A DNA stretch of 29,826 nt from CAZEFK01 sp964511405 (GTDB lineage Bacteria; Pseudomonadota; Alphaproteobacteria; Elsterales; Elsteraceae), in contig CAZEFK010000083.1 in NCBI GenBank assembly GCA_964511405.1, positions 1 to 29,826 on the forward strand, written 5' to 3'. How positions within the stretch are numbered: position 1 is the stretch's first letter; each line of letters starts with the position of its first letter. This document shows, piece after piece, positions 1-8,543 of this stretch. The notes beneath the pieces are model-generated. The model searched no databases, was not told the DNA's origin, and saw only the letters and a list, made by a program, of their open reading frames with translations. A program made the translations under genes and the position numbers.

Positions 1-1
1 C

Positions 2-766
2 CGCTTCGAGCAGGCGCAGGGCGGGACCCTGTTCCTGGACGAGATCGGCGACATGCCGCTCGACGCCCAGACCCGCCTGCTGCGCGTCCTGCAGGAAGGC
101 GAATACACCACGGTCGGCGGCCGCACGCCGATTCGCGCCGACGTCCGCATCGTCGCCGCCACCCACCGCGACCTGCGGCAGCTCATCCGGCAGGGCCTGT
201 TCCGCGAGGACCTGTTCTACCGGCTCAACGTCGTGCCGATGCGGCTGCCGCCCCTGCGCGAGCGGACCGAGGACATTCCGGCGCTGGTGCGCCATTTCCT
301 GAAGCAAGTGACGGCCGAGGGGCTGCCGGCCAAGACCATCGACCCCGCCGCGCTCGATCGCCTGCGCGCCTATCGCTGGCCGGGCAATGTCCGCGAGCTG
401 GAGAACCTGGTGCGCCGGCTGGCGGCGCTCTACAGCCAGGAGGTCATCGGCCCGGATGTCATCGATGCCGAGCTCGGCGAGCCGCCGCTCGCCGCATCAG
501 GCCCGATGGGCACCGATGGCGAGGGGCTGAGCGCCGCGGTCGAGCGCCACCTCAAGGACTATTTCGCCGCCCATGAGGACGGCCTGCCCGCCGCCGGCCT
601 CTATGACCGGATCCTGCGCGAGGTCGAGCGGCCGCTGATTTCGTTGACGTTGGTCGCGACTCGGGGCAATCAGATCAAAGCTGCGCAGCTCCTGGGCCTC
701 AACCGGAACACGCTGCGCAAAAAGATCCGCGAATTGGACATCCAAGTTCTGCGCGGAATAAGATAA
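2..766 (+). CDS. ntrC: Nitrogen regulation response regulator NtrC, 3' part (5' truncated by window)
   Basis: The reading frame is already open at base 2, so only about 254 C-terminal residues are present and the receiver domain lies outside the window. The visible part starts just after the position of the GAFTGA loop, at the Walker B region (TLFLDEIGDMP). It continues through the sensor segments of a sigma-54 AAA+ activator (VAATHRDL, FREDLFYRLNVVP, WPGNVRELENL) and ends in a Fis-type helix-turn-helix (QIKAAQLLGLNRNTLRKKI). NtrC family proteins are phosphorylated by NtrB and activate sigma-54 promoters of nitrogen assimilation genes. The ntrYX pair directly downstream is the standard alphaproteobacterial arrangement and supports NtrC over other enhancer-binding proteins. 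Confidence 0.93.
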   Translation, partial: RFEQAQGGTLFLDEIGDMPLDAQTRLLRVLQEGEYTTVGGRTPIRADVRIVAATHRDLRQLIRQGLFREDLFYRLNVVPMRLPPLRERTEDIPALVRHFLKQVTAEGLPAKTIDPAALDRLRAYRWPGNVRELENLVRRLAALYSQEVIGPDVIDAELGEPPLAASGPMGTDGEGLSAAVERHLKDYFAAHEDGLPAAGLYDRILREVERPLISLTLVATRGNQIKAAQLLGLNRNTLRKKIRELDIQVLRGIR

Positions 767-770
767 CGTC

Positions 771-793
771 GCCGGCCGACCGGGCAGGCCGGC
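771..793 (+). other. Intergenic hairpin between ntrC and ntrY
   Basis: Perfect 7-bp inverted repeat GCCGGCC / GGCCGGC with a 9-nt loop, placed 4 nt after the ntrC stop and 27 nt before the ntrY start. There is no T-tract, so it is not a clear intrinsic terminator. It could dampen read-through or protect the 3' end of the ntrC message. Confidence 0.35.
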
Positions 794-820
794 TCGGCAA
801 AGGCAGCTGGCACCCCCTGG

Positions 821-3079
821 ATGATCGGTCGCATCCTGTCGCTCAACCCGGTTTTGCTCGGCCGGCTCGGCCGCTGGTCGCGACGGGTGGGATTGGGGCG
901 CCGCCTCGCGCTCGGCCTGGCGATCGCCGCCGTGCTGTCTGTGGTCGCCACATATGCGGCGATGACCGGGACGCCGCCGTTCGGCCCCGATCCCAACACC
1001 GTGCTGTGGCTGCTGACGCTGGACCTGGCGCTGGTGCTGGCGCTGGGGGTGGTGATCGCGCGCCGGCTGGTGACCGTGTGGGCCGAGCGACGCCGTGGCC
1101 TCGCCGGCTCGAAGCTGCATAGCCGCCTGGTCGTGGTGTTCGGCGTCGTCGCGGTCACGCCGGCCATCATCGTCGCGCTGTTCTCGGGCCTGTTCCTCAA
1201 TGTCAGCGTCGAGGGCTGGTTCAGCAAGCAGGTGCGCACGGCGCTCGACGACAGCCAGGCCATCGCCGAGGCCTATCTCCACGAGCATCAGCAGACCATC
1301 AAGGCCGACATCCTGGCCATGGCCGCCGACCTCGACCGCGACGCCTACATGCTGGCGCTCTATCCCGACCGCCTCAACCAGATCGTCGAGACCCAGGCCG
1401 AGATCCGCTCCCTGGCCGAGGCCATGGTCATGGACCGCAACGGCAACATCCTGGCCCGGTCGCAGCTCGCCTTCAGCCTGCAGTTCGACCAGCCGCCGCC
1501 GCCCGAGGCGCTGGCCCGGGCGCAGGCCGGCGAGGTCGCGATCCTGACCAGCGACAACGAGGACCGGGTGCGCGCCCTGGTCCGCCTCGACCGCTTCGTG
1601 CCCGAGGCCTATCTCTATGTCGGACGGTATGTCGAGCCGCGTGTGCTGAACTATATCGACCGCACGCAGCGCGCGATCGCGGCCTATCAGCGCCTGGAAG
1701 GCCAGCGCTCCGGGCTGCAGGTGACCGGCGCCCTGATCTATGTGGTCGTGGCGCTGCTGCTGCTGCTGGCCGCCGTGTGGGTCGGGCTGCAGCTGGCGAC
1801 CCGACTGGCGCGGCCGATCGCGGCCCTGATCGGCGCCGCCGAGCGCGTGCGCGCCGGCGACCTGAGCGCGCGGGTCCCGCACGTGGCCGCGGGCGACGAG
1901 CTGGACAGCTTGAGCCGCGCCTTCAACCGCATGACCTCGCAGCTCGAGGCGCAGCGCGCCGAGCTAGTCGAGGCCAACCTGCAGCTCGACCTGCGCCGGC
2001 GGTTCACCGAAACCGTCCTGGCCGGAGTGTCGGCCGGGGTGCTGGGGGTCGACGCCACCGGACGGATCAACCTGCCCAACCGGTCGGCGGCGACCCTGCT
2101 GGCGATCGACCTGGACAAGGCCGTCGACGCCGACATCCGGACCCTGGTGCCGGAGATGGCCGACTTGATCGAGGTCGCGGCGCGGCGTCCCGATCGCATG
2201 GTCGAAGCCCAGATCAAGCTGGTCCGGGACCGGACGCCCCGGACGCTGCTGGTGCGGGTGACGGCGGAGCGCAGCGGCGACGCGATCCAGGGCTACGTGC
2301 TGACCTTCGACGACGTCACCGAGCTGCTGCAGGCGCAGCGCACCGCGGCCTGGGCCGACGTCGCCCGCCGGATCGCCCACGAGATCAAGAACCCGCTGAC
2401 CCCGATCCAGCTGTCGGCCGAGCGCCTGAAACGCAAGTACCTGAAGGAGATCACGTCGGACCCCGAGACCTTCTCCACCTGCACCGACACCATCGTCCGC
2501 CAGGTCGGCGACATCGGCCGCATGGTCGACGAGTTCTCGGCCTTTGCCCGCATGCCGGCGCCGATCATGAAGGCCGAGGACCTGTCGGCGATCGCCCGCG
2601 AGACCGTGTTCCTGCAGCGCCAGGCCCATCCGGGGATCGACTTCACCCTGGAGCTGCCCGACCAGCCGGTCGCCTGCCGGTGCGATGGCCGGCAGCTGCG
2701 CCAGGCCTTGACCAATCTGCTGCAGAATGCCGTGGACGCCATCGACGGCCGGGCCGAGCCGCGCCCGAAGGGGGCCGTGCGCGTCCGGATCGAGCAGGGC
2801 GAGGCCGGCACGGTCATCGAGGTCGCGGACAACGGCAGGGGGCTGCCGGCCGAGGACCGCGAGCGCCTGACCGAGCCCTATGTCACCACCCGGGCCAAGG
2901 GCACCGGCCTCGGGCTTGCCATTGTCAAGAAGATCATGGAGGACCATGCCGGACTGCTGCAGCTCGACGATGCGCCGGAGGGCGGCGCTCGGGTACGCCT
3001 GGTGCTGCCGGCGCGGGCGGCCGAGCCCCCGGGCGTGACCGCACCCAGGCTGGCAACGGAGGCAGCGGGTGGCGCATGA
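821..3079 (+). CDS. ntrY: Nitrogen regulation sensor histidine kinase NtrY
   Basis: Membrane histidine kinase of 752 residues, partner of NtrX. The N-terminal third has three hydrophobic segments (about residues 28-48, 63-83 and 103-128), a periplasmic stretch, and a fourth membrane helix near 307-327. A HAMP linker (LARPIAALIGAAERVRAGDL) and a PAS-like region follow. The kinase core has the H-box RIAHEIKNPLTPIQ with phosphoacceptor His520, the N-box LRQALTNLLQNAVDAID, the G1 box VADNGRGLP and the G2 box GTGLGLAIVKKI. This layout and length are typical of NtrY in Alphaproteobacteria. The family senses nitrogen or redox status and phosphorylates NtrX. The ATG start is 54 nt after ntrC; the 3' end overlaps ntrX by 11 nt, implying translational coupling. 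Confidence 0.95.
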   Translation: MIGRILSLNPVLLGRLGRWSRRVGLGRRLALGLAIAAVLSVVATYAAMTGTPPFGPDPNTVLWLLTLDLALVLALGVVIARRLVTVWAERRRGLAGSKLHSRLVVVFGVVAVTPAIIVALFSGLFLNVSVEGWFSKQVRTALDDSQAIAEAYLHEHQQTIKADILAMAADLDRDAYMLALYPDRLNQIVETQAEIRSLAEAMVMDRNGNILARSQLAFSLQFDQPPPPEALARAQAGEVAILTSDNEDRVRALVRLDRFVPEAYLYVGRYVEPRVLNYIDRTQRAIAAYQRLEGQRSGLQVTGALIYVVVALLLLLAAVWVGLQLATRLARPIAALIGAAERVRAGDLSARVPHVAAGDELDSLSRAFNRMTSQLEAQRAELVEANLQLDLRRRFTETVLAGVSAGVLGVDATGRINLPNRSAATLLAIDLDKAVDADIRTLVPEMADLIEVAARRPDRMVEAQIKLVRDRTPRTLLVRVTAERSGDAIQGYVLTFDDVTELLQAQRTAAWADVARRIAHEIKNPLTPIQLSAERLKRKYLKEITSDPETFSTCTDTIVRQVGDIGRMVDEFSAFARMPAPIMKAEDLSAIARETVFLQRQAHPGIDFTLELPDQPVACRCDGRQLRQALTNLLQNAVDAIDGRAEPRPKGAVRVRIEQGEAGTVIEVADNGRGLPAEDRERLTEPYVTTRAKGTGLGLAIVKKIMEDHAGLLQLDDAPEGGARVRLVLPARAAEPPGVTAPRLATEAAGGA

Positions 3080-4457
3080 CATCCTGATCGTCGACGACGA
3101 GGCCGATATCCGCCTCCTGTTGTCGGGCATCCTGAAGGACGAGGGCCATCAGCCGCGCACCGCGGCCGACGGCGAGGGCGCGCTCCAGGCGATCCGGCAG
3201 CGCCAGCCGAACCTGGTCATCCTGGACATCTGGCTGCAGGGCAGCACCCTTGACGGCCTGGACGTGCTGGACCGCATCCGCGCCGAATACCCGCTGCTGC
3301 CGGTGGTCATGATCAGCGGCCACGGCACCATCGAGACCGCGGTCGGCGCCATCAAGCGCGGCGCCTACGACTTCATCGAGAAGCCGTTCCAGGCGGACCG
3401 GCTGCTGCTGGTCACCGATCGCGCCATCGAGGCGGCCAAGCTCAAGCGCGAGAACCAGGAACTCCGGCTGCGCTCCGGCACCGATACCGAGCTGATCGGC
3501 CAGTCGAGCGCCATCGGCGCGGTGCGCCAGGCGATCGAGCGCGTCGCTCCGACCGGCAGCCGGGTGTTCATCACCGGACCGGCCGGCGCCGGCAAGGAAG
3601 TGGTGGCGCGCCTGCTGCACGCCCGCAGCCGACGCGCCGACGCCGCCCTGGTCGTGGTGAACTGCGCGGCGATGCGGCCCGACCGGCTGGAGATCGAGCT
3701 GTTCGGCACCGATAGCGACGGCGACGGCGCGCGCAAGGTCGGGTTCTTCGAGCAGGCCCACGGCGGCACGCTGCTGCTGGACGAAGTCGCCGACATGCCG
3801 CTGGAGACCCAGGGCAAGATCGTGCGGGTGCTGCAGGAGCAGACCTTCGAGCGGGTCGGCGGGCGCACCCGGGTCGAGGTCGATGTGCGCGTGATGGCCA
3901 CGTCGAACCGCGACCTCACCGGCGAGATGCAGGCCGAGCGGTTCCGCGAGGATCTGTACTATCGGCTCAGCGTCGTGCCGATCAAGGTGCCGCCGCTGCG
4001 CGACCGGCGCGAGGACATCCCGCTGCTGGTCCGGCATTTCATGCGCCGCTCGGCCGAGGCCGCGGGGCTGCCGCCCCGCGAACTGGGCGAGGACGCCATC
4101 GCCGCGCTGCAGGCCTATGACTGGCCGGGCAATGTCCGGCAGCTGCGCAACGCCATCGACTGGATCCTGATCATGGCGCCGGGCGACCACCGCACGCCGG
4201 TGCGCGCCGACATGCTGCCGCCCGAGATCGGCGCCATCGCGCCCACCGTCCTCAAGTGGGACAAGGGCTCCGAGATCATGGCGCTGCCGCTGCGCGAGGC
4301 GCGCGAGGTGTTCGAGCGCGAGTACCTCCTGGCCCAGGTCAATCGCTTCGCCGGCAACATCAGCCGCACCGCCGCCTTCGTCGGCATGGAGCGCTCGGCC
4401 CTGCACCGCAAGCTCAAGAGCCTGGGGGTCGGCGAACGGTCGGCCCACCGGGGCTAG
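3069..4457 (+). CDS. ntrX: Nitrogen assimilation response regulator NtrX
   Basis: Response regulator of 462 residues. The receiver domain begins directly at the start (DILIVDDEADIR) and has phosphoacceptor Asp53. A AAA+ domain follows with Walker A GPAGAGKE and Walker B TLLLDEVADMP. A C-terminal Fis-type helix-turn-helix (ISRTAAFVGMERSALHRKL) closes the protein. Where NtrC carries GAFTGA, this protein reads ELFGTDSDGDGARKVG. The absence of that sigma-54 contact loop is a known trait of NtrX, which suggests it does not act as a classical sigma-54 activator. The GTG start lies inside the end of ntrY and is chosen because it places the conserved receiver strand at the expected N-terminus. Confidence 0.95.
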   Translation: MAHDILIVDDEADIRLLLSGILKDEGHQPRTAADGEGALQAIRQRQPNLVILDIWLQGSTLDGLDVLDRIRAEYPLLPVVMISGHGTIETAVGAIKRGAYDFIEKPFQADRLLLVTDRAIEAAKLKRENQELRLRSGTDTELIGQSSAIGAVRQAIERVAPTGSRVFITGPAGAGKEVVARLLHARSRRADAALVVVNCAAMRPDRLEIELFGTDSDGDGARKVGFFEQAHGGTLLLDEVADMPLETQGKIVRVLQEQTFERVGGRTRVEVDVRVMATSNRDLTGEMQAERFREDLYYRLSVVPIKVPPLRDRREDIPLLVRHFMRRSAEAAGLPPRELGEDAIAALQAYDWPGNVRQLRNAIDWILIMAPGDHRTPVRADMLPPEIGAIAPTVLKWDKGSEIMALPLREAREVFEREYLLAQVNRFAGNISRTAAFVGMERSALHRKLKSLGVGERSAHRG

Positions 4458-4493
4458 ATAACTTCCCGAATTGGCTGACAAAGAGCGTACCCC

Positions 4494-5339
4494 ATGTCCC
4501 GCATCGCCTATGTCAACGGCCGCTATGTCCCGCACCCGGCGGCATCGGTGCACATCGAGGACCGCGGCTATCAGTTCGCCGACGGCGTCTACGAAGTGAC
4601 CGCGGTCAAGGGTGGCCGGCTGGTCGACGGCGCGGCCCATCTCGATCGCCTGGACCGGTCGCTGGCCGAGCTGTCGATCGCCGCGCCGATGGCGCGCGCC
4701 GCCCTGCTCCGCGTGTCGGCCGAGATGATCCGGCGCAATGGCCTCGTCGACGGCACCCTGTACATGCAGGTGACCCGCGGCGTCGCCCGGCGCGACCATC
4801 CGTTCCCGCCTGCTGCGGTCAAGCCGGCCCTGGTCATGACCGCCAAGCGCTGGCGGACGCCGGCAACGGCGGGGGCGGCCGTGATCACTATCCCCGACAT
4901 CCGCTGGGGCCGCTGCGACATCAAGTCGGTGGCGCTGCTGCCCAATGTCCTGGGCAAGCAGCAGGCGCGCGCCGCCGGCGCGCTCGAAGCCTGGATGGTG
5001 CGGGACGGCACCGTGACCGAGGGCACCTCGACCAACGCCTGGATCGTGACCGCGGCGGGCGACGTCGTGACCCGTCCGCTGGGGCCGGACATCCTGGGCG
5101 GCATCACCCGCCAGACGGTGATCCGGCTGGCCGGCCAGGCCCAGATCCGGGTGGTCGAGCGGCCGTTCACCGTGGCCGAGGCCAAGGCCGCCCGTGAAGC
5201 CTTCATCACCTCCACGACCGCCCTGGTCCTGCCGGTGGTCCGCATCGACGGGGCGGCGGTCGGCACCGGCGCGCCGGGCCCGGTGACCGGCCGCCTGCGC
5301 GAGCTCTATGAGGCCTTCATGGCCGCCGGCGCGGAATGA
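4494..5339 (+). CDS. dat: D-amino-acid aminotransferase (class IV PLP enzyme)
   Basis: Class IV aminotransferase of 281 residues, fitting the D-alanine transaminase family. That family interconverts D-amino acids and 2-oxo acids, supplying D-glutamate or D-alanine for peptidoglycan. The N-terminus has the typical AYVNGRYVP and IEDRGYQFADGVYEV motifs. Lys144 in DIKSVALLPN is the expected PLP Schiff-base residue, and EGTSTNAWIV is the conserved cofactor phosphate loop. A branched-chain aminotransferase is less likely given these motifs. The gene sits 36 nt after ntrX, a position where dat-like genes are often found in Alphaproteobacteria. Its TGA stop overlaps the ATG of the HAD gene (ATGA). 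Confidence 0.88.
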   Translation: MSRIAYVNGRYVPHPAASVHIEDRGYQFADGVYEVTAVKGGRLVDGAAHLDRLDRSLAELSIAAPMARAALLRVSAEMIRRNGLVDGTLYMQVTRGVARRDHPFPPAAVKPALVMTAKRWRTPATAGAAVITIPDIRWGRCDIKSVALLPNVLGKQQARAAGALEAWMVRDGTVTEGTSTNAWIVTAAGDVVTRPLGPDILGGITRQTVIRLAGQAQIRVVERPFTVAEAKAAREAFITSTTALVLPVVRIDGAAVGTGAPGPVTGRLRELYEAFMAAGAE

Positions 5340-6034
5340 CGCTGACGCTGGGGACCGCGCCCGGCCGGCTGGACCGGGCGCCGGCCGCCCTGGTGTTCGA
5401 CTGGGACAACACGCTGGTCGACAACTGGCAGGGCATCCATGCCGCCCTCAACGCCACCCTGGAAGCCATGGGGCAGGCGGCCTGGACCTATGCCGAAACC
5501 CGCGCCCGCGTGCGGGGATCGGCGCGCGACGCCTTCCCCAGGCTGTTCGGCGAGCGCTGGGAAGCCGCCGCTGATCTGTTCGCCCGCACCTTCGCGGCCG
5601 GACACCTGGCCGGGCTGGCCACGATGCCCGGCGCCGATCGGCTGATCGGCGGCATCGACGTGCCGATCGCGGTGGTCAGCAACAAGCACGGCACGTTCGT
5701 CCGGGCCGAGGCGTCCCATCTCGGCTGGACCGGCCGCTTCGCCGGCCTGGTCGGCGCCGGCGATGCCGTCCGGGACAAGCCGGACCGCGCCCCGGTCGAC
5801 GCCGCGCTGGCCGCCGCCGGGGTCGCGGCCGGGCCCGACGTGTGGTTCGTCGGCGACACGGCCATCGACATGGCCTGCGCCCATGCCGCGGGCTGCACGG
5901 CCGTGCTGGTCGGGCGCGACATGATGGACGACGATTACGCCAGCCATCCGCCGCATGCCCACCTCGACGATCTGGACGCCCTGCGGCACCGGCTCACCGG
6001 GCTTGGGGTAGCAACCGGAGCAGCGAGCCCTTAG
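5336..6034 (+). CDS. HAD-superfamily hydrolase, phosphoglycolate-phosphatase-like
   Basis: HAD hydrolase of 232 residues with all four signature motifs: motif I LVFDWDNTLVD (nucleophile and acid/base Asp pair), motif II VVSNKHG, the motif III lysine in VRDKPDRAP, and motif IV WFVGDTAIDM. The roughly 70-residue helical insert after motif I fits a C1-type cap, as in Gph-like phosphatases. The substrate cannot be read from sequence; it is a small phosphorylated metabolite by family. The start overlaps the stop of the upstream aminotransferase gene by 4 nt, so the two are probably translated together. No regulatory site is visible in between. Confidence 0.85.
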   Translation: MTLTLGTAPGRLDRAPAALVFDWDNTLVDNWQGIHAALNATLEAMGQAAWTYAETRARVRGSARDAFPRLFGERWEAAADLFARTFAAGHLAGLATMPGADRLIGGIDVPIAVVSNKHGTFVRAEASHLGWTGRFAGLVGAGDAVRDKPDRAPVDAALAAAGVAAGPDVWFVGDTAIDMACAHAAGCTAVLVGRDMMDDDYASHPPHAHLDDLDALRHRLTGLGVATGAASP

Positions 6035-6093
6035 GTTAAGCGTTGAAACTTTGGCCACTCAGGACGGCTCCGGGCTGCGCATCGGCGCCGTTC

Positions 6094-6120
6094 GGGCGCG
6101 CTCCGATCCCGGGCGCGCCC
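6094..6120 (+). other. GC-rich hairpin upstream of hfq
   Basis: GGGCGCGC and GCGCGCCC form a perfect 8-bp stem with an 11-nt loop in the 112-nt gap before hfq. It ends 26 nt before the hfq ATG and has no following T-run. It may be a 5' UTR structure of hfq or the end of the upstream transcript. Hfq is known to autoregulate through its own leader in enterobacteria; whether that applies here is inference. No convincing sigma-70 or heat-shock promoter was found in the gap. Confidence 0.35.
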
Positions 6121-6146
6121 CAATAACAGCAAGAAGGGTCTAACCC

Positions 6147-6395
6147 ATGACAACCGATAAAACTCAGAATGTTCAAGACGTGTTCTTGAACCATATTCGC
6201 AAGAACAAGACACCCGTTACGGTGTTCTTGGTCAATGGTGTCAAGCTGCAGGGCATCGTGACCTGGTTCGATAACTTTTCGGTGCTGTTGCGGCGCGACG
6301 CGCACTCGCAGCTCGTCTACAAGCACGCGATCTCGACGGTGATGCCGGCGCAGCCGATTCAGCTATTCGACCCCAAGGAGGCGTCCGACGCCTGA
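6147..6395 (+). CDS. hfq: RNA chaperone Hfq
   Basis: Small Sm-like protein of 82 residues, the usual length for alphaproteobacterial Hfq. The conserved N-terminus QNVQDVFLNHIRKNKTPVTVFLVNGVKLQG carries the Sm1 fold, and YKHAISTVMP is the diagnostic Sm2 motif. Hfq forms a hexameric ring that anneals small RNAs to mRNAs. A ribosome binding site (AAGAAGGG) is visible 8 nt before the ATG. The local sequence is noticeably less GC-rich than its neighbours, as is common for hfq. hflX follows after a single base, the classical hfq-hflX arrangement. Confidence 0.97.
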   Translation: MTTDKTQNVQDVFLNHIRKNKTPVTVFLVNGVKLQGIVTWFDNFSVLLRRDAHSQLVYKHAISTVMPAQPIQLFDPKEASDA

Positions 6396-6396
6396 T

Positions 6397-7719
6397 ATGG
6401 ATAGACCCGAGGTGGGCGACGCGGCGACCGGCCGTGCATTGGTCGTCCATCCTGCTCTCGAACCCGGGCGCCGGGACGGCCAGCCGGCCGCCCGGTCGCC
6501 CGAAGGCCGTCTCGCCGAGGCCGTTGGCCTGGCCCGTGCCATCGATCTCGACATCCGTGCCGCCGAGGCGGTGCCGGTCAAGGCGCCGCGGCCGGCGACC
6601 CTGTTCGGCGCCGGCCAGGTCGAACGGCTGGGGCGCGACATCGAGGCGCTCGAGGTTGGCGTGGTGGTGGTCGACGGCACGCTGTCGCCGGTCCAGCAGC
6701 GCAACCTGGAGCGCGCCTGGAAGGCCAAGGTCATCGACCGTACCGGCCTGATCCTGGAGATCTTCGGCGCCCGCGCCCGCACTCACGAAGGCCGTCTGCA
6801 GGTGGAGCTGGCGGCGCTCAGCTATCAGCGCAGCCGGCTGGTGCGATCCTGGACCCACCTGGAGCGGCAGCGCGGCGGCTTCGGCTTCCTGGGCGGCCCC
6901 GGCGAAAGCCAGCTGGAGATGGACCGGCGCCTGATCGGCGACCGCATCGCCAAGCTCCGCCGCGAGCTGGACGAGGTGCGGCGGACCCGCGAACTGCACC
7001 GCACGGCGCGCCGCCGCGTGCCCTATCCGATCGTCGCGCTGGTCGGCTACACCAATGCCGGCAAGTCGACCCTGTTCAACCGCCTGACCCGCGCCACGGT
7101 CCGGGCCGAGGACCTGCTGTTCGCGACCCTGGACCCGACCATGCGGGCGGTCGAGCTCGATTCGGGGCGCGCCATCATCCTGTCCGACACGGTGGGATTC
7201 ATCAGCGACCTGCCGACCCATCTGGTCGCGGCCTTCCGCGCCACCCTGGAGGAGGTGCTGGAGGCCGATATCGTCCTGCATGTCCGCGACATCGCCCATC
7301 CCGAGAGCGAGGCCCAGAAGGCCGACGTCGAGGCGGTGCTGACCGATCTTGGCCTGGGCGACGCGGTCGACCGCGGCCTGATCGAGGTGTGGAACAAGGT
7401 CGACCGGCTTGATGCCGAGGACCGGGACGCGCTGGTCGCCCAGAACCGGCGCAACGCCCTGGTCGTGCCGCTGTCGGCGCTGACCGGGGAGGGGGTCGAC
7501 CGGCTGCGCCAGTTGCTCGACCGCCAGCTCGCCGAACGCGCCCTGGTCGTCGACCTGGAGATCGACCTCGGCGACGGCCGGCTGCTCGCCTGGCTTTATG
7601 GCCATGGCGACGTGCTGAGCCGGACCGACGAGGACATGCTGGCCCACGTCAAGGTGGCGCTGGACCCGCCGGTGCTGGCGCGGCTCAAGCAGCAGTTCCC
7701 GGGCGTCGTCCCGGCATGA
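6397..7719 (+). CDS. hflX: Ribosome-associated GTPase HflX
   Basis: GTPase of 440 residues. The N-terminal HflX domain shows the typical LFGAGQVERL region and the glycine-rich helix GGFGFLGGPGESQLEMDRR. The G domain has G1 GYTNAGKST (residues 217-225), G3 DTVGFI and G4 NKVD. The family binds the 50S subunit and rescues or splits stalled ribosomes, especially under stress. The start is 1 nt after the hfq stop; an AAGGAG lies 16 nt upstream inside hfq, so translation probably depends partly on coupling. The 3' end overlaps the next gene as ATGA. Confidence 0.96.
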   Translation: MDRPEVGDAATGRALVVHPALEPGRRDGQPAARSPEGRLAEAVGLARAIDLDIRAAEAVPVKAPRPATLFGAGQVERLGRDIEALEVGVVVVDGTLSPVQQRNLERAWKAKVIDRTGLILEIFGARARTHEGRLQVELAALSYQRSRLVRSWTHLERQRGGFGFLGGPGESQLEMDRRLIGDRIAKLRRELDEVRRTRELHRTARRRVPYPIVALVGYTNAGKSTLFNRLTRATVRAEDLLFATLDPTMRAVELDSGRAIILSDTVGFISDLPTHLVAAFRATLEEVLEADIVLHVRDIAHPESEAQKADVEAVLTDLGLGDAVDRGLIEVWNKVDRLDAEDRDALVAQNRRNALVVPLSALTGEGVDRLRQLLDRQLAERALVVDLEIDLGDGRLLAWLYGHGDVLSRTDEDMLAHVKVALDPPVLARLKQQFPGVVPA

Positions 7720-8537
7720 CGGTCGATCTTGGGCAGGTCGCGGCGCTCATCGCCGAGGCCGCGGCGGCGGAGATCGCGCCCCGGTTCGGGCGGCTGCAGC
7801 CGGACGAGGTTCGCGAGAAGGGGCCGAACGACTTGGTGACGGTCGCCGATTTGGCGATGGAGCGGGTGCTGTCGGCGGCGCTGCCCGACCTGGTGCCGGG
7901 CTCGGTGGTGGTCGGCGAGGAGGCGGCGTCGGCCGACGCCACAGTCCTCGACCGGCTGGCCGCCCATGACTGGGTGTGGGTGATCGACCCGGTCGACGGC
8001 ACCAGCAATTTTGCCGCCGGCCGGCCGGTGATCGCGGTGATCGTGGCGCTGGTCCATCGGGGCGAGACGGTCGCCGGCTGGATCCATGATCCCTTGGCCG
8101 CCAGCACGGCGCTGGCCGAGCGCGGCCGCGGCGCCTGGCGCGATGGCCGGCGCCTGACGGTCGCCCAGCCGGTGCCGCCGGCGCTGATGGACGGCTCGCT
8201 CAACGGCCGCTTCTTCCCAGGCTCGCGGCGGCGCTACCTGGAAGACCAGCGCGGCCATTTCCGCTCGATCAAGCCGCTGTTCTGCGCCGGCCAGGAATAT
8301 CTGCTGATGGCCGCCGGCCGGCGCCATTTCGCGCTGTTCGGCCGCTTGAAGCCGTGGGACCACGCCGCCGGCGTGCTGCTGCACGCCGAGGCCGGCGGCT
8401 ACTCGGCGCGGCTCGACGGCACGCCCTACCGCCCCGACGGCCCGCCGACCGGCGGGCTGCTGATGGCGCCGGACGCGGCGTCCTGGCAGGCGGTGCACGA
8501 CATCCTGTTCGCGCCGGCCGAGGACGCCGAGCCTTAG
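7716..8537 (+). CDS. Inositol-monophosphatase-family phosphatase
   Basis: Protein of 273 residues with the metal and phosphate motifs of the IMPase superfamily: GEEA with Glu68/Glu69, WVIDPVDGTSNFAAG with Asp91 and Asp94, and WDHAAG with Asp215 near the C-terminus. The family is Mg-dependent and dephosphorylates small substrates such as inositol phosphates, histidinol phosphate or 3'-phosphoadenylates. The sequence alone does not separate SuhB-like from histidinol-phosphatase-like members, so no symbol is given. The ATG overlaps the hflX stop by 4 nt, so it is probably co-transcribed with hfq and hflX. A convergent small gene ends 6 nt downstream. Confidence 0.85.
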   Translation: MTVDLGQVAALIAEAAAAEIAPRFGRLQPDEVREKGPNDLVTVADLAMERVLSAALPDLVPGSVVVGEEAASADATVLDRLAAHDWVWVIDPVDGTSNFAAGRPVIAVIVALVHRGETVAGWIHDPLAASTALAERGRGAWRDGRRLTVAQPVPPALMDGSLNGRFFPGSRRRYLEDQRGHFRSIKPLFCAGQEYLLMAAGRRHFALFGRLKPWDHAAGVLLHAEAGGYSARLDGTPYRPDGPPTGGLLMAPDAASWQAVHDILFAPAEDAEP

Positions 8538-8543
8538 CCCGCC

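Noticed and set aside
809..825. TGGCAC resembling a sigma-54 -24 element before ntrY
   Set aside because: The -12 GC dinucleotide is missing at the required spacing, and the element runs into the ntrY start codon.
497..1882. Long minus-strand ORF (461 codons) opposite ntrC/ntrY
   Set aside because: It lies antisense to well-supported ntrC and ntrY coding sequence; composition is His/Gln/Arg/Gly-rich, typical of antisense reading of GC-rich genes, with no recognisable motif.
2934..4799. Long minus-strand ORF (621 codons) opposite ntrX and dat
   Set aside because: Antisense shadow of two clearly identified genes in GC-rich DNA; low-complexity composition and no domain.
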